Assembly (NCBI GenBank): GCA_949292725.1
Contig: CASFAQ010000005.1
Location: 1-64,000, forward strand
Origin: an uncultured Eubacteriales bacterium
Lineage (GTDB): Bacteria > Bacillota > Clostridia > Lachnospirales > Lachnospiraceae
Reading direction: 5' to 3'
Length of the DNA stretch: 64,000 nucleotides
Part shown: in pieces, positions 8,519 to 18,706 of the stretch
Position numbering within the stretch: the first letter of the stretch is position 1
Layout: the number at the start of each line of letters is the position of its first letter
Position numbers and translations under genes: made by a program
Notes under the pieces: generated by a model
Seen by the model: the letters and a program-made list of their open reading frames with translations, nothing else
Told to the model about the DNA's origin: nothing
Database searches by the model: none

Positions 8519-10063
8519 CTATTTTTTTACAAGAAGTGATTTGCCCGTCATATCCTCAGGCTTATCAAGTCCCATCATTTCAAGTAGCGTAGGTACTATA
8601 TCCGCAAGGCATCCGCCCTCTTTTAATGAATATCCCTCATCATAATTTACAAGTATAAAAGGAACCGGATTAATCGTATGCGCGGTAAATGCATCACCTG
8701 TTTCATAATCCACAAGCTGTTCGGCATTGCCGTGGTCTGCACATATGAACATCTGTCCATCTGCCTTTACAATGGCTTCATATGCTCTTCCTACACACTC
8801 ATCCACAACCTCTATCGCCTTAACCGCAGCGTCTAAAACTCCTGTGTGTCCAACCATGTCAGGATTGGCAAAGTTGATTATTATAACATCATATTTGTCC
8901 GACTCTATGGCCTCAACAAGCTTATCGCACACCTGATATGCACTCATCTCAGGCTTAAGGTCGTACGTTGCAACCTCCTTCGGGGAAGGTACCAGTACTC
9001 TGTCCTCGCCCGGATTTGGCTCCTCAACTCCTGCATTAAAGAAAAATGTTACATGCGCATATTTCTCAGTTTCGGCAATTCTCACCTGTTTCATACCTTT
9101 AGCCGCAAGAAGCTGTCCGAATGTATTATTAATCTCAACCTTCTTAAATGCGATTTCCTTATTAGGAATGGTAACATCATATTCTGCAAAACATATATAG
9201 GTAAGGTCCATTCTCTTACCTCTCTCAAATCCGTCGAAATCATCCGCACAGAAAGCCCTCGTTATCTCTCTTGCACGATCAGGTCTGAAATTATAGAATA
9301 TTATCGAATCATTTTCTTTAATAACCGCAACAGGTTTGCTATCCTCCATAACAACTATCGGCTCAACAAATTCATCCGTAACTCCGTTATCATATGAAGC
9401 TGCAACTCCTTCTACTGCTGATGCGGCAGGATTGCCCTCGCCGTAAACCATGGCTCTGTAAGCTCTTTCAACCCTGTCCCATCTGTTATCACGATCCATG
9501 GCATAGAATCTGCCCATAACCGTAGCAATCTTACCTGCCCCGATCTCATCCATCCTGTCTGACAGTTCCTGAACATAATCCTTACCTGATGCAGGAGGTG
9601 TATCCCTGCCGTCCAGGAAACAGTGAACATATACTTTATCAAGTCCTTCATTCTTAGCCAGCTTAAGAAGCGCATACAGATGTGTATTATGGCTGTGAAC
9701 GCCTCCGTCTGAAAGAAGGCCGTATATATGCAGTGATGAATCATTCTTCTTACAGTTCTTTACCGCATCCTGAAGCCCCTCATTGGTAAAGAATGTACCG
9801 TCTTCTATCTCCTTTGTAATCCTTGTGAGCTCCTGATAGACGATTCGTCCTGCTCCCATGTTGATATGTCCTACCTCTGAATTACCCATCTGGCCGTCCG
9901 GAAGACCTACGCTAAGGCCGCTCGCATAACCCAAAACAGCCGGGTATTTCTCTCTGAGCATGTCCATAACAGGGGTCTTTGCAATATTTACTGCATTACC
10001 TTTGTCATTATCATTAATTCCGTATCCGTCCAAAATCATAAGCACTGTTGGTTTCTTAGCCAT
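8519..10063 (-). CDS. gpmI: 2,3-bisphosphoglycerate-independent phosphoglycerate mutase
   Basis: A 514-residue enzyme of the alkaline phosphatase superfamily that interconverts 3- and 2-phosphoglycerate in glycolysis using two metal ions. It shows the N-terminal metal site LMILDGYGIN, the phosphoserine motif MGNSEVGHINMGAGR (Ser near residue 62), the DGRDTPP motif of the transferase domain, and the C-terminal metal ligands in CADHGNAEQ and TAHT. Length is standard. It stands alone between secG and the decayed ABC cassette and ends about 90 bp before secG. Confidence 0.96.
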   Translation of the reverse strand: MAKKPTVLMILDGYGINDNDKGNAVNIAKTPVMDMLREKYPAVLGYASGLSVGLPDGQMGNSEVGHINMGAGRIVYQELTRITKEIEDGTFFTNEGLQDAVKNCKKNDSSLHIYGLLSDGGVHSHNTHLYALLKLAKNEGLDKVYVHCFLDGRDTPPASGKDYVQELSDRMDEIGAGKIATVMGRFYAMDRDNRWDRVERAYRAMVYGEGNPAASAVEGVAASYDNGVTDEFVEPIVVMEDSKPVAVIKENDSIIFYNFRPDRAREITRAFCADDFDGFERGKRMDLTYICFAEYDVTIPNKEIAFKKVEINNTFGQLLAAKGMKQVRIAETEKYAHVTFFFNAGVEEPNPGEDRVLVPSPKEVATYDLKPEMSAYQVCDKLVEAIESDKYDVIIINFANPDMVGHTGVLDAAVKAIEVVDECVGRAYEAIVKADGQMFICADHGNAEQLVDYETGDAFTAHTINPVPFILVNYDEGYSLKEGGCLADIVPTLLEMMGLDKPEDMTGKSLLVKK

Positions 10064-10148
10064 ATTTATTCCTCTTTTCTTATATTAAATAATGCCTCCG
10101 GCACTCCTTTTAACAGTTTACATTCAGAGTTAGAATCTGTCAACTTGA

Positions 10149-11918
10149 TTATAAATTTTCATTCTTAAGAGCATCTATAGTATTATCTTTTTTTATCTTA
10201 CCAACCGAATAAAGCATGGTCGCAAACACCACAACAAATACGCTTGCTACCGATACACATATGCTGTACCAGGGAATATAAAAACTAAGCGTTACTCCAT
10301 CCGATATAATATTATACAGAAGATATGATACAAGAATTGATACCGGTATTCCATATATCAGGCCCTTCAGTCCGTAAAGCACGCATTCATAATTCATCAC
10401 CCGCTTCATACCATGATTTGACATGCCCACAGACGCGAGCATTGCAAATTCTCTTCTTCTTAACATAATATTGGTTGACATTGTATTAAATACATTTGCT
10501 AAAGCAATAAGCGATATAAGAATAACAAAGCCAAATGCAAACACGTTAATTACTTTTACCATGGCGCTCTGCGTCCTTTTTCCGTCTGTAAAATCCGAAT
10601 ATCCTGCATACGAATCCGTGCCCAGCTCATTTATCATCTGCGACGCTTCCTCATATACATTATTATCCTCATTAACCCTAAAACAATACTCCAGAGATGT
10701 ACTGTCTGACAACGCCTCCGGCAAAAGAACTTCCATTGCCTCATCAGGTAAAATAACCGATGGCTCTGAAGGATAAACTCTGTTTGCATAGTCAATTTTC
10801 CCTGCAATACTTAATTTTCCCTCTGCACAGGCCTCATTATCTGAAAATGCGGTAAAGTCACTTTCATCATCCTGTATTGTATTAGAATATTCATCCTGAA
10901 GAAGTCCGTAATACCTGCCGTCATCAGGAATACTTATACCGTTCTCCTCTGCAATCTCCGTATAGGTTTTATAGTCCACAAAACAAACTGTCATTGTAAT
11001 CTCATTATACTCTTTATCATCAAGAGCAACCTTCGTATCAATTGAGCCGAAGAGTATAAGTACAAAGAGTATACCCACAAAACCATACAATATGTGGAAA
11101 AGCCCGGAGTCATCTGTATACCCGTAAAACATAAGCAGACTTGTATGCTCTTTTATATTCCCATTTTCACCATCCGGAAATATATCAGATATATATTCAG
11201 CCAATTTTGCAGGCTGCTTTAGCGTTACGTATACCTCTCCGAAAAAGTCCTTTTCATTAACATCCCCTTTATCCTGACATGTAATAGCCGTATATCCCGG
11301 ACATTCATAATTCTCAATACCAAAATCAAGCCTTTCATAAAATCCAACGACAGTATAAGAACGCAAAACTATATCGCAAAGCGTCTCTCCTTCAATATAT
11401 GCGTTCGTTTTTGTAAGTTCAATCCCATCTGCCTGCCTTTTGCCAACATATAGTTCCAGCTTATCGCCAAGGTTATGGCTGACATTTCCGTTCATAAACA
11501 AATGGTCCGGAAGCGCTATCTCTAATTCATTTTCAGGAAGCCTTCCTTTGGAAAGCCTTACACCCGCCATTTCGGCAAAATTTTCATCTGCAGAAATAAT
11601 ATATACATACGGTTTTGCTTCATTTTCACTTCCTATATCGGCAAATCCGATTACATTAGCCAAGGATTTTGATTCAGTAAGCTTATTTTCATTAATATCA
11701 GAAACAACGGAGGCGTCCACATTCTCAAACAAAACTTCATAAGCACCTCCGGTCTTCTTCTCAATAGACATTCCATAATTTAATGCGCTTACAAGTCCTT
11801 CTGCAACAGCAGTAAATAATGAAACAGATAATACTATTCCAATTATGGTTACTATCGTCTTCATCTTGTTTTTCGCAGGCGACCTTCTGGTAAATTTTCT
11901 GAATATTTTCATCATCAC
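10149..11918 (-). pseudogene. FtsX-type ABC permease (BceB/MacB-like) with a large internal deletion
   Basis: The frame is open for 589 codons, but the architecture is wrong. The N terminus has the usual first helix (KTIVTIIGIVLSVSLFTAVA), an extracellular region and the second helix HILYGFVGILFVLILFGSI. In intact relatives this leads into a cytoplasmic segment, two more helices, a second copy of the N-terminal helix and the start of a second extracellular domain. Here GSI joins at once to TKVALDDKEYNEITMTV, text from inside the second extracellular domain. The last FtsX unit (MVKVINVFAFGFVILISL onward, three helices) is present. I estimate roughly 200 residues lost, with the frame preserved. 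The upstream ATPase, kinase and regulator are all broken, so this is very likely non-functional. Confidence 0.75.
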
Positions 11919-11940
11919 CTCCGAAGCCTGCTATCGCCTG

Positions 11941-12477
11941 CTATAGCGCCATCTTCGATGGTAATAATCCTGTCGGCTTGTCTGCAAGAACTATTGACGG
12001 TGCGTTCATAAGAGCCCTGCCTATCGACACCCTCTGCTGCTGCCCTCCTGAAAGCTGATTAGGCAGATGATGCTTTCTATCCTCAAGCTTAAGAACGTTA
12101 AGAAGCTCCGAAAGCCTTTCTTCATTTACTTTCTTTCCATCCATAAGAACAGGCAGAGTCATATTTTCAACAACATCAAGCACCGGTATAAGATTGTAGA
12201 ACTGATATATAAGCCCAACCCGCCTGCGTCTGAATATAGCAAGCTGCTCATCATTCTTGCTGTATACGTCCTGCCCCGAAAGCCACACCTTACCTGATGT
12301 CGGCTTATCAACCCCTCCAAGAATATGAAGCAGCGTAGATTTACCCGAACCAGAAGGTCCGATAATTGCAACAAATTCTCCGGAATCCACAGTAAACGAT
12401 ACGTCGTTAAGCGCACATACTCTGCCCTCGTCTTTTCCATACACCTTTGACAGATTTTCAATTTTCAGTATTTCCAT
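11941..12477 (-). pseudogene. ABC transporter ATPase, 3'-truncated, Walker B mutated
   Basis: A 178-residue remnant of a LolD/BceA-type ATPase. Walker A GPSGSGKST near residue 40 and the signature LSGGQQQRVSIGRAL near residue 142 are intact. The Walker B segment reads IVLADKPTG, where relatives have LADEPTG, so the catalytic Glu is Lys. The usual NLD after it is LLPS, and the protein ends within a few residues, losing the D-loop, H-loop and about 50 residues. The permease remnant starts 22 bp downstream, so the missing tail was deleted. It cannot hydrolyse ATP. Confidence 0.85.
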
Positions 12478-12594
12478 ATCAAATCTCCTCTCTCCGCACT
12501 CATATGCGACATTATTATTTGCTTGTATATTACTCTTTCACAGTGACATGGAAATGACTGCAATATTACAAATCTGTCATCTTACACAATTGTT

Positions 12595-13079
12595 TTATAA
12601 ACTTTCAATGAGCCATTCTATTCGTGTAATCTTCTTTTTAAGTCCTGTAATTATTTCCTGTTTTTTCTATAATCTATATCCTCATCCGAAAGCATTGATA
12701 TCAAAAGATTAACCGATGTAAGAGGAGTTCTTAACTGATGCGATATGTCGGCAATGGAATCCTTAAGCCATATTTTATCTTTCTTGAGCATTTCTCCCTG
12801 CTCTTTTATCCTTGTCAGTACTTTATATATCTCGTCAGAAAGCACGGCAAGCTCGCCTTCCCTGTAATCTGCAATATCCACTGAATAATTACCATATATA
12901 ATCGAATCAATATCCCTGCATATTTTTTTGATTTTTCTATACCGTAATCCGGTAATCAAAAAATGCAGCGCTGTAAGGAAAACCGCAGCCAGACATACAA
13001 ACATACCGCCTGTGGCTGCGCATATTATTATACATGTTATATGTATAAATAAGTCCCATACAATCTCTTTATTTCTCAT
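12595..13079 (-). pseudogene. Sensor histidine kinase remnant (BceS-like), frameshifted and truncated
   Basis: The N terminus has two membrane helices with almost no extracellular loop (intramembrane-sensing type), then a linker and the phospho-acceptor box ISHQLRTPLTSVN near residue 117. The frame ends at KNRK-stop (12651), but the text continues in another frame as LKKKITRIEWLIESL and stops at 12595-12597. That gives a frameshift near 12655, followed by loss of the entire HATPase domain. Such kinases partner with BceAB-type transporters, which fits the adjacent remnants. ATP cannot be bound, so it is inactive. Confidence 0.8.
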
Positions 13080-13107
13080 AAAGCCATAAAGTCCTTTCCC
13101 TTATGCA

Positions 13108-13776
13108 TCAGTCCAGCCTGTATCCGAGACCGCGAATGGTTTTAATTATCTGCGGGCAGGAAGGATTCTCCTCTATTTTCTCTCTGAGCCTCTTAATGTA
13201 TACCGTAAGAGTATTGTCATTAACAAAATCACCTGCTACGTCCCATATTTCCTCAAGCAGCCTGTTCCTTGACATTACATTACCTCTGTTATTGACAAAT
13301 ACCAGAAGCAGCCTGTATTCCAATGCTGACAAGGGCACCTCGCATCCGTCCTTTAAAACAATTCCTCTGTCCGGGTATATATTTACATTTTGGGACAGTG
13401 CAATACTTCCCGGACCTGCATATCTTCTTTGGACACTTCTTATGCGTGATACAAGCTCTCTTGGTCTGAAGGGCTTGGAAATATAATCGTCAGCTCCCAT
13501 ATCAAGTCCTGCCACAACACTGTATTCGTCGCCTGAAGCAGTAAGAAATATAACCGGATAATTCCTCTCTTTAGCCGCGGTACATACTGCGAAGCCATTG
13601 CCGTCAGCAAGCGATATGTCAACAAGAAGAATATCATATATATATATATTGTTCCATTAAGCTTACCGCCTTATTCTGTCCGTTAGCCGTATCAACTGTA
13701 AATCCCTCGCTCACAAGAAATTCTTTAAGGCTTTCAACTATGCTCTTATCATCTTCAACCAGAAGTATCCTGTTCA
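13108..13776 (-). pseudogene. OmpR-family response regulator with a TA-repeat frameshift
   Basis: From the ATG at 13776 the receiver domain reads MNRILLVEDDKSIVESLKEF and continues to LMEQ, then TATATATATATAT brings a TGA into frame. After the repeat another frame reads DILLVDISLADGNG, with the phospho-acceptor Asp, and continues without break through GADDYISKPFRPRELV into the winged-helix domain (VNNRGNVMSRNRLLEEIWD, TVYIKRLREKI) to the stop at 13108. Everything else is intact, so the gene is broken only by the length of the AT tract (about 13633-13646). Its start overlaps the last 22 bp of the upstream CDF gene. Confidence 0.85.
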
Positions 13777-14669
13777 TCGCAATCCTCCTCCGACGGATTC
13801 ACATGTATCATAATATGCTTTATCTTGGGAAATTTTTTTTCAAGCCCTTCATGAACACTTTCGGCAATTGCATGAGCGTCTCTAAGACTCATATCTCCCC
13901 GTACTATTATCTCTGCCTCAACATATATCCTGTTCCCAAAAAGTCTGGTCCTTAGGATGTCGATTCCAAGGACTCCTTCCTGTTCATTTATGAATTCTGC
14001 TATCTGTCTTTCATCCTCAGGTGTACAGGCGCGGTCGGTTATCTTACTTATCGCATCCCGTATAATATCAAATGAAGCCTTAAGGATAAACAGACATATG
14101 ATTATGCTTGCTATCGTATCCATTATGGCGTATCCCGCCATTGAACATGCGATGCCTATGAGCGCACCCACGGACGACATCGCATCCGTCCTGTGATGCC
14201 ATGCGTCAGCCATAAATACCGCCGAATCCATGATAAGCGCATAATGCCTCGTGTACCAGTACATGGCCTCTTTAACCGCTATGGATACGACTGCAGCCAC
14301 AAGCGCAAGAGCTCCCGGTACTGCTATATCGTCATAGTTGCCACTTGCAATCTTTGTCGCTGCACCAATACCTATGCCCAGCCCGGTAAGCATAAGTATG
14401 CTTCCAAGGATAAACGCGGCAACACACTCAAGTCTTTCATGTCCATATGGGTGATCTTCGTCCGCATCCTTCTCGGAAAGCTTCATTCCTATATATGCTA
14501 CAACTGTAGTAATGATATCTGACAAAGAATGCACCGAATCAGATATCATGGCTCCGGAATGCGCCCATATGCCGGCAAATAATTTGAATGCCGAAAGAAT
14601 TACATTTCCGATTATTGTTACTATAGATAGTTTTTTTGCCATTCCGGTATAATTATAATCCATACTCAT
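13755..14669 (-). CDS. Cation diffusion facilitator (CDF) family metal transporter
   Basis: A 304-residue CDF protein with about six membrane helices. Paired metal-site motifs are SDSVHSLSD in helix 2 and ADAWHHRTDA in helix 5, both of the HxxxD type, with the HPYGHER motif between helices 2 and 3. A cytoplasmic C-terminal domain follows (DILRTRLFGNRIYVEAEI to MIHVNPSEE). These proteins export Zn, Mn, Fe or Co divalent ions in exchange for protons; the metal is not predictable here. AGGGG lies 4 bp before the ATG at 14669 and 10 bp before the ATG at 14663, so either may be used. Downstream is the broken response regulator, upstream the SGNH hydrolase 21 bp away. Confidence 0.9.
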   Translation of the reverse strand: MSMDYNYTGMAKKLSIVTIIGNVILSAFKLFAGIWAHSGAMISDSVHSLSDIITTVVAYIGMKLSEKDADEDHPYGHERLECVAAFILGSILMLTGLGIGIGAATKIASGNYDDIAVPGALALVAAVVSIAVKEAMYWYTRHYALIMDSAVFMADAWHHRTDAMSSVGALIGIACSMAGYAIMDTIASIIICLFILKASFDIIRDAISKITDRACTPEDERQIAEFINEQEGVLGIDILRTRLFGNRIYVEAEIIVRGDMSLRDAHAIAESVHEGLEKKFPKIKHIMIHVNPSEEDCDEQDTSG

Positions 14670-14690
14670 TGCCCCTGTATGATACTTTGG

Positions 14691-15302
14691 TTATATTTTA
14701 TCCATTATATGCTCAGCAAGAGCTTTATGTCCCTGTTCCGACAGATGAAGTCCGTCGCCGGAGAGGCTTACATCCGGGATATCAGCATCAAGAAATGCCC
14801 ATCCGCGCTCTGCGGCCTTTTGTTCCAGCAGTCCTCCAAGCAGATGAGAGTTTTTCATAGAGGTCTCGTCAAATTCATCTCCAAGAGCCCTTTTGTCAAT
14901 CCCTTTCGGAGATATAAGTATTATCCTAAACTTTTCCGGCTGTTTCTCCAAAAGAATTCTTTCCATACCGGATACAAGCTCCACAATCGAATCTGCAATG
15001 TCAGCCGCCGACTTATTATATCTTTTCTTTATATCATTATTACCCAACATTACTATAAGTATATCAATGGGTCTGTGGGATAATACACAGGCATCGGCGT
15101 AATTTCTTCCGTTCAGATACGGCTCGTCCACATCTGTTTCATTGGCAGTACGCCCGTTAAGACCTTCCTCCACTATCTGATATCTGCCGGCAAGATTTTT
15201 TGCGATAATTCCGGTCCATCTTGTATCCCTGTCGAAACGCGTGCATCCGTCCGAACAGAATCCCCAAGTATTGGAATCCCCAAAACATACTATACTTCCC
15301 AT
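14691..15302 (-). CDS. SGNH/GDSL-type hydrolase (arylesterase-like)
   Basis: A 203-residue enzyme with the SGNH blocks: GDSNTWG near residue 7 (nucleophile Ser), Gly and Asn in EEGLNGRT, the MLGNND block III and DGLHLSEQGH with the catalytic Asp and His. It should hydrolyse ester bonds of small acyl or aryl substrates in the cytoplasm, as no signal peptide is present. The ATG at 15302 has GGAGG 8 bp upstream. It follows ribH by 16 bp and may be co-transcribed with the riboflavin operon. Confidence 0.88.
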   Translation of the reverse strand: MGSIVCFGDSNTWGFCSDGCTRFDRDTRWTGIIAKNLAGRYQIVEEGLNGRTANETDVDEPYLNGRNYADACVLSHRPIDILIVMLGNNDIKKRYNKSAADIADSIVELVSGMERILLEKQPEKFRIILISPKGIDKRALGDEFDETSMKNSHLLGGLLEQKAAERGWAFLDADIPDVSLSGDGLHLSEQGHKALAEHIMDKI

Positions 15303-15318
15303 CACGCATTCCTCCGAA

Positions 15319-15786
15319 TTATCTGTCAAGCTCTCTTATAAGGTTAACCATCTCTATTGCTCCAAGAGCACAATCATATCCTTTGTTGCCCGCCTTGGTT
15401 CCCGCTCTTTCAATCGCCTGTTCAATCGTATCCGTCGTAAGTATACCAAACATTACCGGAACCTCGCTTGAGAGCGCAACGCTTGCTATTCCCTTGGACA
15501 CCTCGCTGCACACATAGTCATAATGGCTTGTGCTTCCTCTTATTACTGCGCCAACGCATATAACCGCATCATATTTTCCGCTTCCGGCCATCTTCTTTGC
15601 AATAAGCGGAATCTCAAATGCTCCCGGAACCCATGCGATATCGACGTCATTCTCATTGACATCATGTCTTACGAGTCCATCCATAGCTCCGCTTACAAGT
15701 TTTGACGTTATGAATTCATTAAACCTTGATGCTACGATTCCGATTCTTATACCTGATGATACTACTTTTCCCTCAAATGTGTTCAT
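15319..15786 (-). CDS. ribH: 6,7-dimethyl-8-ribityllumazine synthase
   Basis: A 155-residue protein with the substrate-binding motifs ASRFNEFIT near residue 20, VPGAFEIPL near residue 53 and the catalytic-loop [12 protein letters not shown] near residue 82 with the conserved His. It condenses dihydroxybutanone phosphate with the ribityl pyrimidine to form lumazine and assembles into icosahedral or pentameric particles. Last gene of the rib operon, 28 bp after ribBA, with AAGGAGG as ribosome binding site. It appears intact, unlike ribD and ribBA upstream, so its substrates may no longer be made. Confidence 0.95.
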   Translation of the reverse strand: MNTFEGKVVSSGIRIGIVASRFNEFITSKLVSGAMDGLVRHDVNENDVDIAWVPGAFEIPLIAKKMAGSGKYDAVICVGAVIRGSTSHYDYVCSEVSKGIASVALSSEVPVMFGILTTDTIEQAIERAGTKAGNKGYDCALGAIEMVNLIRELDR

Positions 15787-15814
15787 GATAAATATATCCT
15801 CCTTAATAAATTAA

Positions 15815-16896
15815 TTAATAATCTAATATATGACCCATCCTTATCTGTTTGGTCTTAAGATACTTAAGATCATAATCCGTGGCGTCCATCTGAATAGGCA
15901 CACGTTCCGTTATGGACAATCCGTAATCAGAAAGCTGATATACCTTATCCGGATTATTGGTCAGAAGCCTTAATGAGCGGACTCCCTGATCCCTTAAAAT
16001 CTGTGCTCCGATATAGTATTCTCTCAGATCACCCGGAAAACCAAGTGCAATATTGGCCTCAAGCGTATCAAGGCCTCTTTCCTGAAGCTCATAGGCGCGA
16101 AGCTTATTGATAAGCCCTATGCCCCTTCCCTCCTGACGCATATATAAGAGTATTCCTCTTCCTTCTTTTTCAATCTGTGTCATTGCGGCTGCAAGCTGCT
16201 GTCCGCAGTCACATTTAAGTGAGCCAAATGCATCTCCGGTAAGGCATTCTGAATGTACCCTGCAGAGCACATCCTTTCCATCCCCTATATCACCCTTAAC
16301 CAGGGCAACGTGATGCTCCCCGTTAAGTTTGTTGACATATCCGCATGCCCTGAAAGTTCCGAATTTGGTAGGAAGAAGTGTGTCAGTCTTTTTTTCGACA
16401 AATATCTCGGTGCGCTTACGGTAACTTTTGAGATCTTCTATAGTAATCAGTGTAATATTCCATTTATCTGCAAGCTCTACAAGCTCCGGCGTACGCATCA
16501 TGGTTCCGTCCTCGCGCATTATTTCACAGCATATTCCACAGGTTTTAAGTCCTGCAAGCCTTAGCAGGTCAACTGTAGCCTCCGTATGCCCGGGTCTGTC
16601 AAGCACGCCGTTCTTCCTTGCAAGAAGCGGAAACATATGCCCCGGTCTCCTAAAGTCCATGGGTCCTGCCTCGTCATCAACGCATTTCATGGCTGTAAGC
16701 GACCTCTCGGCAGCCGATATACCAGTTGTTGTATCCACATGGTCTATGGATACCGTAAATGCAGTTTCGTGATTATCCGTATTATGACTTACCATTTGCG
16801 GAAGCGCAAGCTTATTGACATACTTCTCGGACATTGGCATACATATGAGACCTTTTCCATATTTTGCCATAAAATTAATGTTTTACGTTCAGACAT
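15815..16896 (-). pseudogene. ribBA: RibBA (DHBP synthase / GTP cyclohydrolase II) lacking the start of the RibB domain
   Basis: The C-terminal GTP cyclohydrolase II domain is complete, with Zn-ligand cysteines in [18 protein letters not shown] and the RQEGRGIGL motif. The RibB domain begins abruptly at [16 protein letters not shown]. In intact RibBA about 45 residues precede this point, including the acidic catalytic motif of the DDEDRENEGD type. Upstream there is a good ribosome binding site (AAAAGGAG) and an ATG at 16894-16896 (MSERK), but that frame is out of register and the INFMAKYG frame is closed by TAA three codons before. A deletion of roughly 110-120 bp with frameshift is the simplest explanation. 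Translation from the Met at 16870 would lack a ribosome binding site and give an inactive RibB part. GCH II activity might survive. Confidence 0.85.
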
Positions 16897-16912
16897 ATAA
16901 TCACTCCTTTTA

Positions 16913-17563
16913 TCAGAATCCGTTTTTGTACAGAAAATCCATTGTAATACCGTCGGTTTTTTTCTCATTCACATCATAGGGTTGCAAAAGCTTTTCTACA
17001 TATTTGCCTATGACATCATTTTCTATGTTAACCGTATCCCCGGGTTTTTTCATGGTGAGTATCGTCTGTGACGCGGTATGCGGAATCACAGATACCGAAA
17101 AGTCACTATCAGTTACACCCGCTACAGTAAGGCTTATGCCGTCTATTGCAACGGAGCCCTTCTCAACTATATATCTTATTACTTCTTTCTGTGTCTTTAT
17201 CCTGTACCATATTGCATTATCATCCCTTGTAACACTGCATATGATGCCGGCCCCATCCACATGTCCGGATACGATATGTCCTCCGAATCTTCCACCGGCA
17301 GACATAGCCCTTTCAAGGTTAACCGGGCTTCCCGGTCTTAGCGTGGCAAGCGATGAACGCCTTAGAGTTTCGTGCATAACATCCGCACAGAAACCTTCAT
17401 TTGTAAATGATGTAACCGTAAGACACACTCCGTTTACCGCAACACTGTCTCCAATATGCATATCATCCGTGATATATTTCGCTTCAATTACCAGGACGGC
17501 CGAGTGCGCTCCCTTTCTTATCATATTTATGCGTCCGACCTCTTCAATTATCCCCGTAAACAT
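16913..17563 (-). CDS. ribE: Riboflavin synthase alpha subunit
   Basis: A 216-residue protein made of two homologous lumazine-binding barrels: MFTGIIEEVGRI at the N terminus, VAVNGVCLTV and the second-barrel counterpart VAIDGISLTV. It dismutates two lumazines to riboflavin and a pyrimidine. The ATG overlaps the last 20 bp of ribD (GTGGTGAATCATG), so it is translationally coupled. The stop lies 16 bp before the former ribBA start. No lesion is visible. Some nomenclatures call this gene ribC or ribE. Confidence 0.94.
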   Translation of the reverse strand: MFTGIIEEVGRINMIRKGAHSAVLVIEAKYITDDMHIGDSVAVNGVCLTVTSFTNEGFCADVMHETLRRSSLATLRPGSPVNLERAMSAGGRFGGHIVSGHVDGAGIICSVTRDDNAIWYRIKTQKEVIRYIVEKGSVAIDGISLTVAGVTDSDFSVSVIPHTASQTILTMKKPGDTVNIENDVIGKYVEKLLQPYDVNEKKTDGITMDFLYKNGF

Positions 17564-18594
17564 GATTCACCACTTCACTTTCTATAAGATAATCTTCGCC
17601 AAGCCTTTCCGTGCTTATATGCGAAAGCCTGAGTGCCTGATCCATGAGCTTATATCCTTCTCCCCTTACCGGCGACGGCGCAGCGTCTCCGCCGACAATC
17701 TTAGGCGCTATATACGTCTGCACTCTGTTTATTATACCCTGATTTACTGCGGACCAGTTAAGAGTTCCTCCCCCTTCAAGAAGAACACTGTCTATAGTCA
17801 TCTCACCGAGTTTTTTCATAAGTTCCTTAAGGTCCGTATGCCCACAAACTTCATTGACGGTAACGATCAATTATGGTTCTTACTTCATTTGCGCTTTCTA
17901 CTATAGTAGAACTTAGTGGGGTGCTAAGATTCGAATCGCATATTATCCTTATCGGGTTCTTCTTTCCCTCCAGCCTGCAGGTAAGTGACGGGTTGTCTGC
18001 GATAACGGTTCCTACACCAACCATTATTGCGCTATAGCGGTGTCTGTCTTCATGAACCCGCTTTCTCGCCTCTTCCCCCGTAACCCATTTGGAATCACCG
18101 GTGCAGGCGGCTATCTTCCCATCCATTGTCATGGCATATTTCATAACTACATAGGGCGTCTTATGAGTAATATAATGGAAAAACACATAATTCATCGCAT
18201 CGCATTCTTCCTTCATATAATCCGTTTCCACTATTATGCCGCATTGACGCAGCATCTCGTTGCCCCTTCCGCACACCAGTGGATTGGGGTCCCTTGAGCC
18301 TACTATAACTCTTTTTATACCGGCTTCTATTATAGCTTCCGTGCACGGTGGCTGCTTGCCGTAATGACAGCAAGGTTCAAGTGTCACATATATATCTGCG
18401 CCCTCCGGCGACTCTGTACAGGAATTAAGCGCATCTCTTTCCGCATGAAGCTGTCCGTAGCTTCTGTGATACCCTTCTCCGATAATTCTCGAATCCTTTA
18501 CGATCACCGCTCCCACAAGCGGGTTTGGAGAGGTGTATCCCTCCGCCTGCTTAGCAAGCATAATCGCACGTCTCATATAATCTGGACCATTCAT
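17544..18594 (-). pseudogene. ribD: Bifunctional deaminase/reductase RibD with deletion and frameshift
   Basis: The N-terminal deaminase domain is complete: LHAERDAL and EPCCHYGKQPPCTEAI supply the Zn ligands His and two Cys and the catalytic Glu. The reductase domain starts normally (MDGKIA, VGVGTVIADNPSLTCRL) but ends at VRTIIDRYRQ-stop (17851). The rest (GHTDLKELM, DSVLLEGGGTLNWSAV, YIAPKIVGGDAAPSP) is in another frame and ends at 17544. Compared with intact RibD about 18-20 residues are missing at the junction near 17855-17875, so this is a short deletion with frameshift, not just a one-base error. The reductase active site is lost. First gene of the operon behind the FMN riboswitch. Confidence 0.85.
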
Positions 18595-18648
18595 ATTCTC
18601 ATCCCCACATTTCCGATACCATTTCGCATTCTTCTCAAATTACACCAT

Positions 18649-18680
18649 CAAAAAATGCCCAAAGACTCAACTCAGGGCAT
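18649..18680 (-). terminator. Riboswitch-controlled terminator in the rib leader
   Basis: On the minus strand ATGCCC pairs with GGGCAT and is followed directly by a run of Ts. It sits between the FMN aptamer and ribD, where FMN-bound aptamer would favour termination. Confidence 0.75.
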
Positions 18681-18706
18681 AAATACGCATACGAATATAA
18701 ACCTGT

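Noticed and set aside
13108-13515. Stand-alone DNA-binding regulator starting at MAGLDMGADDY
   Set aside because: It starts inside the receiver domain with no ribosome binding site; the upstream sequence is the rest of the same regulator in another frame.
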